Positions 1-7,786 of a DNA stretch of 55,282 nt are shown piece by piece. The stretch lies in contig JABDIN010000008.1 in NCBI GenBank assembly GCA_013003715.1, positions 1-55,282 of the forward strand. The letters run 5' to 3'. Source of the DNA: Desulfobacteraceae bacterium (lineage in GTDB: Bacteria > Desulfobacterota > Desulfobacteria > Desulfobacterales > Desulfosarcinaceae). The notes beneath the pieces are model-generated. The model did not search any database. It was not told where the DNA came from and saw nothing but the letters and a program-made list of their open reading frames with translations. The translations under genes were made by a program, and so were the position numbers. Numbering within the stretch: position 1 is the stretch's first letter; each line of letters starts with the position of its first letter.

Positions 1-22
1 GTGCATGCCGTTTAATATCCTA

Positions 23-53
23 TTGAAAAAATAAAGCTTTATTGTATTATAAT
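23..53 (+). promoter_or_regulatory. Possible sigma70 promoter
   Basis: A TTGAAA box at 23-28 is followed by a perfect TATAAT at 48-53. The 19-base spacer is longer than ideal. It lies 45 bases before the TTG start at 98 in an AT-rich stretch, so it is a plausible promoter for the large gene at 98. Confidence 0.4.
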
Positions 54-97
54 CGATATCTACTTCAATATGACAACGAGAGCCCGGAGACATCGGT

Positions 98-3000
98 TTG
101 AAAAACAGCACGCTGAAAACACCCAAAATGTTTTTCGACAAGCGCGACTACGAACTGATTCGCATCGTCAACAGTGTACTGGGCGGGAGCGGAAGAGATA
201 CCCATACCCGGCGCCACTACTACACCTATTTTCACGCCCAGGGCATCAAGGAGATGGCCGAGTCCAAGGGGTTGCGCACCGCTTACGCCACCATCCATCT
301 GCTCAGTTCCCTGGAAAAAGGCGGTGTGGATGACCGGATCAAGGCGCTGAGCGCTCTGCGCAAGGAGGTTATCGATACCGCGGAGGGTGCATTACCCAAG
401 AACACGGCAAGGGTGCTGCTGCAGATCATGAAAACCCTGGTGCGGGCGCATGGGGACGTTCACCGGCAATTGAAGCTGGCCCATGATTTCAGGATGACCG
501 CTTCCGGGAAACCCCGCGTTGTGCGACGCCAGCTTCAGCAGTACCACCTGCTGGAAATGCCCGAAGAGTGGAATCAAATCGCATTTGACGATCATGTCCA
601 CGATGCCAACACCAAAGGCCGCAAATCCCCCACGCATCTGATCATGGATGCGTGGATAAAAGGCATTCGCCGCCTGCGGGTAATCCACTACCATTATATA
701 GAACCGCGATTTGCCGCCGAACTGCTGGAAGCGGCCGTCATACTTGAAATCGATGTCCGCATCGGCATAGAGTACTATGCCTGCTATCGCAATAAATACA
801 TCCAGTTGATCTGGGTACCACGGGGATTTTCAGATGCCCAGGCCTTTCTCTGTTTCCTTGCCGAACCCCCAGTGGTCGAGGTCATGGAGGCCGGCCGTGA
901 AGCCGCCCAATATCTGCAGCGGTATGTCATGGAATTACTGCACCGGTACAACGAGGTTCATCGCCTGGATATAAACAAGCGCCTGGGCGTGGAATTGCCG
1001 GTCATCGGGGAGCAGGCATTCCTGAAATTCGTGGGTATCGGTCAGAAATCCAAGCTTCACCTGGCCAAATACATCCACGGCCAGGTCCTGGATGCCCTGG
1101 ATCACAAGGTTCGGCAACTGCGCAGTGAAATGCCTGAGGCTACGGCGGATCGCCGCCGCGACATCATTCAACAGATCGAGTCCGCCAATCGGCTTGACCT
1201 CGAAGAGATGCTGGACACCTGCTTTCAAAAGGCAAACAATCCGGGCATCGCTTATCCGGACCTGCCCGGCGATGATCCGGACGCACCAGGGCTGCTGCGC
1301 CTCACACCCCGGGAAATTCTGAACCGCCTGACACAATTGTCCACCGGTTACAGGGTCACATTGAACCTGAGCAATGTGAAGGTTCACGAGGTCCTTGAAC
1401 TCCTTTATGACTGCCAGGGCATGATTACCCGGCTTGAAATTTTCAACCTGAAAGACCAGGCGGCAGGGCAAACCGACCACATCGCCGATATCAGCAGGCT
1501 CCAGCAAACGATCAACCAGAACAATGTGATCAATCTCAAGCGCCTGATCCAGAACATCATCGACCAGTATGCATCCAACGGCGGCGGAGATGCCGACCAG
1601 GCGGAGAAACTCAATTCAATTCTCCATGACATCGACGCCTTCAAGGCATTTTACACCGTAAAATTGCTCAAGGCGCGTATCGGCAGTGATTCCACCGGGC
1701 GCTCGCCCAAGGTGCTCGGCATGGGGCTGGTGGTCCAAAACACGCTTCCCCGCCGGGTACAGCACAAAATCGAACGGGACGTGAGTGCTGATCTGCGCCA
1801 GATCATTCCCATCGACATTACCGCTCTGCGCAGCACCCTCGACATTCCAAAGCCCTTGAACCGTCCGTTCGGCAAGTTCATGAAACAATTGGCGGACCGG
1901 TTTGAGGGGTTACGCCGGCTGGGCTATTACCGAAAAAAAGGCTGGCAGGTGCAGAGCGAAACCATTCAGATGGCGCCCCGGGGCAACGTGGTGACCCTGG
2001 GTGGTGTGCAAAAAACCATCGACAATGGCTTTCAAACCAGGCCCGGGGACGAAAAGCGCAGGCGACGCTGGGGATGGCCGCATCTCAACACCCATCTGAA
2101 AAACAGCCTGAAAGTCATCATCGGGTTTATTCCCGCTTTTGCAACCTTTGCCTTGACCAAGGACTGGTGGGTCCTGGCCTATCTCGGGGCGTTCATATGG
2201 TTCGGCATCACCGGTCTGCGCAATATCGTCCAATCCATCCTGGGCGGTGGCGGCTTGCGCAGGTCGCCGCTGCTTGACTGGAATGACCTGATCTCATGGA
2301 CCCGCCTCACCGATTCTCTTCTGTATACGGGATTTTCCGTTCCGCTTCTGGACTATCTGGTGAAAACCATTCTGCTGGACCGCTGGTTGAATATCACCAC
2401 CGCCACGCATCCGTTGCTGCTCTATTCCTGCATCGCGTTGGCCAACGGCATCTATCTCTCCAGCCACAATGCCTTCCGCGGTTTACCCAAAGGAGCGGTT
2501 TACGGCAACTTTTTCCGCAGCATCCTCTCCATTCCCATTGCCATCGCCTTGAATACCGCGGCGGCGGCCCTGCTCTCCATGGCCGGTGCAGTGGCTGTGG
2601 ACAACATCCTGCAGAAATGGGCCGCCGTGATCTCCAAAGCGGCATCGGATATCGTTGCAGCCGTCATCGAGGGAACCGCCGACCGGTACAACAACATTCA
2701 AATGCGCCTGCGTGCCTATAAAAACAAGTTCCGCGACCTCATCGACGTCTATGCGCAGTTGGAATTATGCTACCCGGACGTGGAGAGCCACCGGGTATTG
2801 GAATATGCATCACATTCCCGTGAAAAAGCGTGCGCCGAAGCCCAGGATCTGGAAAAAATCATCATGATCCACGCCCTGGACCTGCTCTATTTCTGGATGT
2901 ATCAACCCCGGGCCCGCGTTGCCATGAAAGAATTTTTATCATCCCTGTCCGAAGACGAACGCCATATCCTGGTGAGTTCCCAGTTCACCCTGCTGCGCCA

Positions 3001-3148
3001 TCGCGAAGTCAGCCAGATGTTCATCGACGAGATGCTCGGCAAGAATTTCCCCAAACCTCTCTCCTTCTATCTTTCCCGCCATGAAGAGTACCTGGAAGCC
3101 GTCAAGGGGATGGTCTGGACCCATGAGAACACGGCAGACATTGGTTGA
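98..3148 (+). CDS. Large membrane protein of unknown function (1016 aa)
   Basis: I do not recognise the family. The start is TTG at 98, chosen because GGAGA lies 7 bases upstream; an ATG at 128 is the alternative. Residues 1 to about 660 look soluble and mostly helical, with a mixed patch near 205-250 (motif RVIHYHYIEPRFAAELLEAA) that could be a TIM-barrel-like or PHP-like segment; that is a guess. Residues about 668-840 contain four or five hydrophobic segments (roughly 670-688, 692-712, 740-760, 770-788, 806-838). A soluble helical tail of about 170 residues follows. No signal peptide is visible, so both ends may be cytoplasmic. It is monocistronic and converges on the PII gene. Length, the strong start context and consistent coding quality make it a real gene, but its role cannot be read from sequence. 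Confidence 0.85.
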   Translation: MKNSTLKTPKMFFDKRDYELIRIVNSVLGGSGRDTHTRRHYYTYFHAQGIKEMAESKGLRTAYATIHLLSSLEKGGVDDRIKALSALRKEVIDTAEGALPKNTARVLLQIMKTLVRAHGDVHRQLKLAHDFRMTASGKPRVVRRQLQQYHLLEMPEEWNQIAFDDHVHDANTKGRKSPTHLIMDAWIKGIRRLRVIHYHYIEPRFAAELLEAAVILEIDVRIGIEYYACYRNKYIQLIWVPRGFSDAQAFLCFLAEPPVVEVMEAGREAAQYLQRYVMELLHRYNEVHRLDINKRLGVELPVIGEQAFLKFVGIGQKSKLHLAKYIHGQVLDALDHKVRQLRSEMPEATADRRRDIIQQIESANRLDLEEMLDTCFQKANNPGIAYPDLPGDDPDAPGLLRLTPREILNRLTQLSTGYRVTLNLSNVKVHEVLELLYDCQGMITRLEIFNLKDQAAGQTDHIADISRLQQTINQNNVINLKRLIQNIIDQYASNGGGDADQAEKLNSILHDIDAFKAFYTVKLLKARIGSDSTGRSPKVLGMGLVVQNTLPRRVQHKIERDVSADLRQIIPIDITALRSTLDIPKPLNRPFGKFMKQLADRFEGLRRLGYYRKKGWQVQSETIQMAPRGNVVTLGGVQKTIDNGFQTRPGDEKRRRRWGWPHLNTHLKNSLKVIIGFIPAFATFALTKDWWVLAYLGAFIWFGITGLRNIVQSILGGGGLRRSPLLDWNDLISWTRLTDSLLYTGFSVPLLDYLVKTILLDRWLNITTATHPLLLYSCIALANGIYLSSHNAFRGLPKGAVYGNFFRSILSIPIAIALNTAAAALLSMAGAVAVDNILQKWAAVISKAASDIVAAVIEGTADRYNNIQMRLRAYKNKFRDLIDVYAQLELCYPDVESHRVLEYASHSREKACAEAQDLEKIIMIHALDLLYFWMYQPRARVAMKEFLSSLSEDERHILVSSQFTLLRHREVSQMFIDEMLGKNFPKPLSFYLSRHEEYLEAVKGMVWTHENTADIG

Positions 3149-3238
3149 CCCGGCTGACCGGGATGGCGATAAGACGTACTTGTCCTAAAAAGGAGATCGA
3201 TAAATAATCAGGATCCCGGTATATTGGTATGCATATTA

Positions 3239-3290
3239 GAAGTAGCCATATATACTTGGTTAGCGGCCCAACCATGTATTATATGGCTTC
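3239..3290. repeat. Imperfect inverted repeat between convergent genes
   Basis: The arm from 3239 (GAAG, then GCCATATATAC, then GGTT) pairs with 3270-3290 (AACCATGTATTATATGGC, then TTC), with two looped-out bases and a few mismatches around an 8-base loop. It sits between the stops at 3148 and 3298. It may end transcription from both sides, but there is no T run, so it is not a classical intrinsic terminator. Confidence 0.4.
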
Positions 3291-3297
3291 ATGCCAT

Positions 3298-3633
3298 TCA
3301 GCTCACCATAGACTTATTTTGCGAGATCTGGCTTTCCATACCGGCCACCTGTTCCACCGGTAGCACCATGGCAATACCGGTGCCGGGTTCGCTAAAATGC
3401 CCGGCTTCCTTGATGGCGGATAGAATCGATTCGACCATGGGGTCGTTTACCATGAAAAGTACCACTTCCGTACGAATGTCGAGACTGAGCCCGAAAAACG
3501 TTTTCGCCTCGCCGGCACCAGTCCCTGAAGCCGGTATGATGGTCGCCCCGGTGGCGCCGGCCTTTTTGGCCGAATTGACAACCTGGTCGGTCAAGTTCGG
3601 CTTCACCATTGCAAGGATGCATTTATATGCCAT
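3298..3633 (-). CDS. PII-like signalling protein (GlnB superfamily, DUF1538-associated)
   Basis: A 111-residue protein of PII size. The N-terminal strand (YKCILAMVKPNLTDQVVNSA) and the C-terminal strand (GTGIAMVLPVEQVAGM) match the two halves of the ferredoxin-like PII fold. The T-loop region (about 38-58) is short and has no uridylylation-type Tyr context, so it is probably not a canonical GlnB or GlnK. The start has AAAGGAG 8 bases upstream. It is the last gene of an operon behind two DUF1538 membrane proteins. PII-like proteins are commonly encoded beside such transporters, so the likely role is ligand-dependent control of that transporter. The effector cannot be read from sequence. Confidence 0.8.
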   Translation of the reverse strand: MAYKCILAMVKPNLTDQVVNSAKKAGATGATIIPASGTGAGEAKTFFGLSLDIRTEVVLFMVNDPMVESILSAIKEAGHFSEPGTGIAMVLPVEQVAGMESQISQNKSMVS

Positions 3634-3696
3634 TTTAAATTCTCCTTTGTGCGATTTGCAGCAATCATAGACTTGCTTTCAACCATTCGACGGCTG

Positions 3697-4455
3697 TCAT
3701 TTTTTCCGGTTTCGTCGCCGCACCACCCACTGAACCAGTTGCGCATACCCCAAAACACTGATAATCGGGAACAGGCTGGCAAAGGCAATGAGCCCGAACC
3801 CGTCCAGTACCGGACTTCGGCCCGGCACATTGGACGCCAGGCCCAGCCCGAGTGCTGCAACCAGCGGCACGGTAACGGTGGAGGTGGTCACCCCGCCGGA
3901 ATCGTAGGCCAGGGGTATGATCATCCGCGGTGCAAAAAAGGTCTGAACGGCAACAACAATATAACCCGCCAGAATATAAATATAAAGTGGTGTCCCGGTA
4001 ACAATTCGGAACGTACCCAGCGTTATGCCGACAGCAACACCAACGGCCACCGCAATCCGCAGGCCCAACGCAGATACAGCCTTGTACGAGGCCTCCTCCG
4101 CTTTGTTGGCCACGGCAATGAGTGACGGTTCCGCTATGGTGGTGGAAAACCCCACCAGAAAGGCAAATAGGTAAACCCATCCGTATGCAGTCCATATCTG
4201 CTGGCCGCCGCCTCGGGCGCCCTCGGCCAGTTGCAGTGCCATGGTCCTGCCCACGGGGAACAATGCCAGATCAAGACCGCCCAGAAAACAGGCCATCCCG
4301 ACCAGCACCAGGCCGAATCCGAAAATAATTCTACCGGGTCTCGGGGGCGGTCTCTTCAATACCACCAATTGAAACAACACCAGCAGCACCAGAACCGGGA
4401 GCACATCCTTGGCCGTGGCCAGCAATAATTTCACAGGATTGAATAAAAATTCCAT
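3697..4455 (-). CDS. DUF1538 membrane protein, second subunit (UmpB-like)
   Basis: A 252-residue polytopic protein with about six membrane segments. The DUF1538 signature GGVTTSTVTVPLV is followed by a GFGLIAFASLFPI segment. I place the start at the ATG at 4455 because AGGAG sits 4 bases before it and overlaps the stop of the upstream gene (4463-4465). A longer reading from 4482 would overlap that gene and has no ribosome site. DUF1538 proteins occur as adjacent pairs or fusions, and a pair named UmpAB was reported from Halomonas as a two-component Na+(K+)/H+ antiporter (recalled, not checked). Cation/proton antiport is therefore the best guess. The PII-like gene follows after 63 bases. Confidence 0.8.
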   Translation of the reverse strand: MEFLFNPVKLLLATAKDVLPVLVLLVLFQLVVLKRPPPRPGRIIFGFGLVLVGMACFLGGLDLALFPVGRTMALQLAEGARGGGQQIWTAYGWVYLFAFLVGFSTTIAEPSLIAVANKAEEASYKAVSALGLRIAVAVGVAVGITLGTFRIVTGTPLYIYILAGYIVVAVQTFFAPRMIIPLAYDSGGVTTSTVTVPLVAALGLGLASNVPGRSPVLDGFGLIAFASLFPIISVLGYAQLVQWVVRRRNRKK

Positions 4456-4462
4456 ACGGCTC

Positions 4463-5215
4463 CTAAAGTACCACCAATCCAAAAACCATGACGAAAATCA
4501 TCGGTGAAAGGGATGCCAGGGCAATCAGGCCGAAGCCGTCCGTCAACGGGTTTCGGCCACGGATCGTGCGGGCCAGCCCGACGCCCAGGGCGGTTACCAG
4601 CGGTACGGTGACAGTTGAGGTGGTCACCCCGCCTAGATCATAAGCCAGGCCCACGATCTCGTCCGGCGCGAACAAGGTCATTATCATGACCAGAACATAG
4701 CCGCTCACGATGAGGACCGGCAACGACCACCCGCGCAGAATTCTCAGGACACCGAGGACAATGGCGACGCCCACCGATAACGCAACGGCAAGCCGGACAT
4801 GGAGGGCATATCGCTGCACGGCCGCCGGGAGATTTTCGATAAGTCCGGCCTCCGCCGCAGCCCTGGCACCTTCCCGTGTCACGGCGATGAGGGCCGGCTC
4901 GGCAACGGTGGTGCCGAAACCCAGGGCGAAAGCGAACACCAGGAGCCAGAAAAGGCTGCCTTTGCGCGCAAACTCTTCGGCCAGTGTCTCTCCGAGGGGA
5001 AACAGGCCGATATCCAAACCCACCACAAACAGCGCCAGACCGATAACCACCAGTCCCAATCCGGCCAGTACCGAAACAAGCTCAGGGAAGGGTTGCTGCA
5101 GCACCAGGACTTGAAACAAGGCAATGACCAGGATGATGGGTGCCAGGTCACGGCATGCGCCAAGCAGGGAACGGCCTAAAGCTTTCAAGAAGTCAGGAAG
5201 TAATCCGGTGCGCAT
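4463..5215 (-). CDS. DUF1538 membrane protein, first subunit (UmpA-like)
   Basis: A 250-residue membrane protein homologous to its downstream neighbour. It carries the same GGVTTSTVTVPLV block followed by GFGLIALASLSPM. The N-terminus (MRTGLLPDFLKALGRSLLGA) is a short amphipathic stretch before the first membrane segment. The two genes are 7 bp apart and almost certainly encode a heterodimer, a duplicated version of the fused proteins seen elsewhere. The motif GTTVAEPALIAVTREG, shared with the partner as STTIAEPSLIAVANKA, puts conserved Thr, Glu and Pro residues in or beside a membrane segment, which is suggestive of ion coordination. No strong ribosome site is visible before the ATG at 5215. 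Substrate remains inferred. Confidence 0.8.
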   Translation of the reverse strand: MRTGLLPDFLKALGRSLLGACRDLAPIILVIALFQVLVLQQPFPELVSVLAGLGLVVIGLALFVVGLDIGLFPLGETLAEEFARKGSLFWLLVFAFALGFGTTVAEPALIAVTREGARAAAEAGLIENLPAAVQRYALHVRLAVALSVGVAIVLGVLRILRGWSLPVLIVSGYVLVMIMTLFAPDEIVGLAYDLGGVTTSTVTVPLVTALGVGLARTIRGRNPLTDGFGLIALASLSPMIFVMVFGLVVL

Positions 5216-5375
5216 GGACGGCTTTCACGGTTATTTATTGTCGAATGGCGTGCTGGAAAAAATCTTAACACAACATACTATGTTTAACCCATTTGTCATG
5301 AAGAAAAGGAAAAAAACAACTGCTACTTATCCAGAAAAACACGTTTTGAGCAAATAAAATCATTTGGTGATACGG

Positions 5376-5492
5376 ATGTTGACACACAAATACCATCTCG
5401 ATATATTCCCTTTTAGAAATACGAGTTCCCATCTTATCCCGAAAGCCGACATTCCTGATGAAAATGATATAGAAGAAGACAAGAGGCGCTGA
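5376..5492 (+). CDS. Small ORF (38 aa) directly before a B12 radical SAM gene
   Basis: ATG at 5376 opens a frame that ends with TGA at 5490-5492, three bases before the ATG of the radical SAM gene. The peptide begins MLTHKYHLDIFPF and ends in a very acidic and then basic tail (DENDIEEDKRR). GGTGA lies 6 bases before the ATG, and an in-frame stop at 5355-5357 limits the 5' end. It has an aromatic/basic front half with Asn, Thr and Ser, and a charged back half, but no Cys and no Gly-Gly leader site. Possible roles are a peptide substrate, a translational-coupling leader, or chance. No homology was tested. Confidence 0.4.
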   Translation: MLTHKYHLDIFPFRNTSSHLIPKADIPDENDIEEDKRR

Positions 5493-5495
5493 CTG

Positions 5496-7067
5496 ATGAA
5501 ATCTTTGGATGCTGTTATTATCTCCGGCTATGGATATGATTCACTCTCTGTGGTTTCCGGCCTGCGGTTAAACATCGATAATCAACCCGGCACGATTCAA
5601 CAAATCAAGAAAACCCTTCATCCGGACTTTGATATCGACCACTGTCCCACCTGGGCGGATGCACCGCATCTAAACGGCATAACCCTTTTCGATCATTGCA
5701 CGAAAGCCGGTTTTGCCTGTGAGATCATTGAAAAATACGACCCCCGTAAAAACTATGCGGACGTTGCGGGACAGAGCCCCACAGCCGTTATCATCTCCAC
5801 CACCTATATTTTCAGCAAGCTTCAATTTACCAGTATTGTCACCTCTGTCCGGCAGCAGTTTCCGGACGCGATCATCATCGCCGGCGGAACCTGGATTTAT
5901 GCGTCTTATCTGCTCCATTGTAAAATATCGGATGCCGAATACGACACGGGATCAGCGGCTGATTCCTACCTGTTCTTGTCCGAAGAAGATGAGCATTTGG
6001 CCGATTATTACATTATCAGCACCAGCGGGTTGGGACTTTTATCCGGTTTGTTGTCAACACTGAAACAGGGTGAACACACAGATACAACGGGGATTGCCGT
6101 CAGCACCCCCCGCGGCATCGTGTTCAACGGCGTCGACAATCGTTTCAGTTGTGAACGTTTCAACATCGACTGGGCGCAATTGCCCGACCATGTTTTCTCC
6201 CGGGGGGTTATCAGCCTGCAGGCCAGCAATGGTTGCCCGTATCGCTGTGCCTTCTGCAATTTCCAGAGGGATCGTACCACCACCTACTTAAGACCCCTGG
6301 ATGAATTGATCGCCGATATAAAAGCGGTTCAGGCCCGTGGGATTCGTTACGTCCGTTTTGTCGACGACAATTTCCGGCTGGGAAAAAATGATCTCAACGA
6401 TACCTGCCGGGCGTTTATTAATGCCGGTCTCGATGTCCAGTGGTTTTCATTTATCCGGCTGAGCAGCCTGCAACTGGCGGACATGCAATTGCTGAAAGAA
6501 AGCGGCTGTTATTCGGTTCAGGTCGGTCTCGAATCAGCCAACCAGCAAATTCTGGACAACATGGAAAAGAAGGTCGATGCCGCCATATATCCCGATGTCA
6601 TTTCGCGGTTGTTACATGCCGGACTGAATTGCACCGCCACGTTTATGATGGGTTTCCCGGGTGAAACCGAGGAGACGGTCCGGCAAACCATGCGGTTTAT
6701 CCAATCCATGGATATGGCCGACGCTCCCGGAACGGCGTTTTGGACCATATACCCGTTCATGCTCGCACCACTGAGCCCCATATATGAAAGGGCATCGCGG
6801 GACCGATATCAACTGAACGGCTATCTCGCAGAGTGGCGGCACACCACCATGGATTCAAAAACAGCCGTCAAACATATAAAATCGATGTTTTTGCAAATAG
6901 AACGGCCAACCCCCTCTTATCCCGAAGATGACCTTGATTTACTCCAAACATTGTCCATCAGCCAGCGGAAAATATTTCTAAACCGTCGGCATGACCTGGC
7001 GAAAACCGCCAAAACCCACGCCATCTCGGCTGAACACCTCAGCCGGGCATTCAGTGATCTATTGTGA
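5496..7067 (+). CDS. B12-binding-domain radical SAM protein
   Basis: A 523-residue protein. Residues about 1-200 have the Rossmann-like layout of cobalamin-binding domains, including a strand ending in IIIAGGTW. The radical SAM cluster motif is C247-x3-C251-x2-C254 (NGCPYRCAFCNF). FVDDNFRL follows, and the ELP3-like half contains VQVGLESANQQILDNM and TFMMGFPGETEE. The ribosome site is weak (AAGAGG about 8 bases upstream). Members of this class methylate or otherwise rearrange unreactive carbons in lipids, cofactors, antibiotics and peptides. The substrate cannot be deduced here. The only neighbour in the transcription unit is the 38-codon ORF ending 3 bp before the start. The C-terminal 80 residues are not clearly assignable. 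Confidence 0.85.
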   Translation: MKSLDAVIISGYGYDSLSVVSGLRLNIDNQPGTIQQIKKTLHPDFDIDHCPTWADAPHLNGITLFDHCTKAGFACEIIEKYDPRKNYADVAGQSPTAVIISTTYIFSKLQFTSIVTSVRQQFPDAIIIAGGTWIYASYLLHCKISDAEYDTGSAADSYLFLSEEDEHLADYYIISTSGLGLLSGLLSTLKQGEHTDTTGIAVSTPRGIVFNGVDNRFSCERFNIDWAQLPDHVFSRGVISLQASNGCPYRCAFCNFQRDRTTTYLRPLDELIADIKAVQARGIRYVRFVDDNFRLGKNDLNDTCRAFINAGLDVQWFSFIRLSSLQLADMQLLKESGCYSVQVGLESANQQILDNMEKKVDAAIYPDVISRLLHAGLNCTATFMMGFPGETEETVRQTMRFIQSMDMADAPGTAFWTIYPFMLAPLSPIYERASRDRYQLNGYLAEWRHTTMDSKTAVKHIKSMFLQIERPTPSYPEDDLDLLQTLSISQRKIFLNRRHDLAKTAKTHAISAEHLSRAFSDLL

Positions 7068-7330
7068 TAGACTGCTGGTTTCTCATCACACTGAAATCGA
7101 AAAAACCCGACCAAAATACAAAACCATAATACCGGGGACCGAACGTTTTTTTCATTATTTTCAATAAATAGCTTGCTTTCGGTATAAATTGAGTTATGAT
7201 GTCTACATATAATTCAACTCCGGTATCTTGAGATGGCGGGGCAATTCTTTTCTGCAGGAAAATTCTGTACTCCAACGAAGCATCCTCCAGATTTAAGATT
7301 TTGAATACTCTACGAAAGGAGGATGTTATC

Positions 7331-7531
7331 ATGGCCAATGGCATAGTAAAATGGTTTAACGACCAAAAAGGTTTCGGCTTCATAGAGCAGGAATCCGGAC
7401 CGGATGTGTTTGTTCATCATTCAGGTATCAACGCAAGCGGTTTCAAAAGCCTGAACGAAGGCGACCAGGTGTCCTTTGACATCGAGCAAGGTCCCAAGGG
7501 TCCTGCCGCCGTCAACGTAACCATCAGCTAA
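7331..7531 (+). CDS. Cold-shock protein, CspA family
   Basis: A 66-residue single cold-shock domain. RNP1 is KGFGFIE (13-19) and RNP2 is VFVHHS (26-31); W8, F15, F17 and F27 form the usual aromatic nucleic-acid-binding surface. The start is the ATG at 7331 with AAAGGAGG 8 bases upstream; a longer TTG-initiated reading from 7301 would run through that ribosome site and is rejected. CspA-type proteins act as RNA chaperones. The gene lies upstream of an RhlE-type helicase in the same direction, a common cold-adaptation pairing. The roughly 260-base upstream region may hold a long regulatory leader, but I could not identify a conserved cold box. Confidence 0.95.
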   Translation: MANGIVKWFNDQKGFGFIEQESGPDVFVHHSGINASGFKSLNEGDQVSFDIEQGPKGPAAVNVTIS

Positions 7532-7552
7532 AGTTTTATTTCTCTGCTAAAA

Positions 7553-7586
7553 AGGGGCATACCACTCGAAGCAAGTGGATGCCCCT
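7553..7586 (+). other. Stem-loop after csp, no T tract
   Basis: AGGGGCAT, one bulged A, then CCACT pairs with AGTGG, ATGCCCCT around a 7-base loop. The 13-bp stem is strong, but the following bases are GGACCCCTGG and not a T run. It may stabilise the 3' end of the csp message or act as a partial terminator before the helicase gene. Confidence 0.5.
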
Positions 7587-7679
7587 GGACCCCTGGAAGT
7601 TCCCACCGCGAAATTACCAGCATCCAGACGAAGAGACAAAAAATCCCGGCACTTTTGCGCGGGTACCATTTATTAACTG

Positions 7680-7728
7680 AATGCGGAAGCGTTCCCGCCA
7701 TTGTTCGCGGGCACGATGATTCCGCATT
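7680..7728 (+). promoter_or_regulatory. Inverted repeat in the leader of the RNA helicase gene
   Basis: AATGCGGAA (7680-7688) pairs with TTCCGCATT (7720-7728), and an inner CCCGC (7694-7698) / GCGGG (7707-7711) pair gives a two-part stem. It ends 58 bases before the helicase start. DEAD-box helicase genes are often autoregulated or cold-regulated through leader structure, so this is a plausible control element; that role is inferred. Confidence 0.4.
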
Positions 7729-7786
7729 GACTCAACACGAGATCAATCGTCGAAATCGACGGCAGTGATCTCCCCCTAAGGAATTT

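Noticed and set aside
935-1507. 190-codon open frame on the minus strand inside the 1016-residue gene
   Set aside because: Antisense to a long continuous gene, without a ribosome site or recognisable domain.
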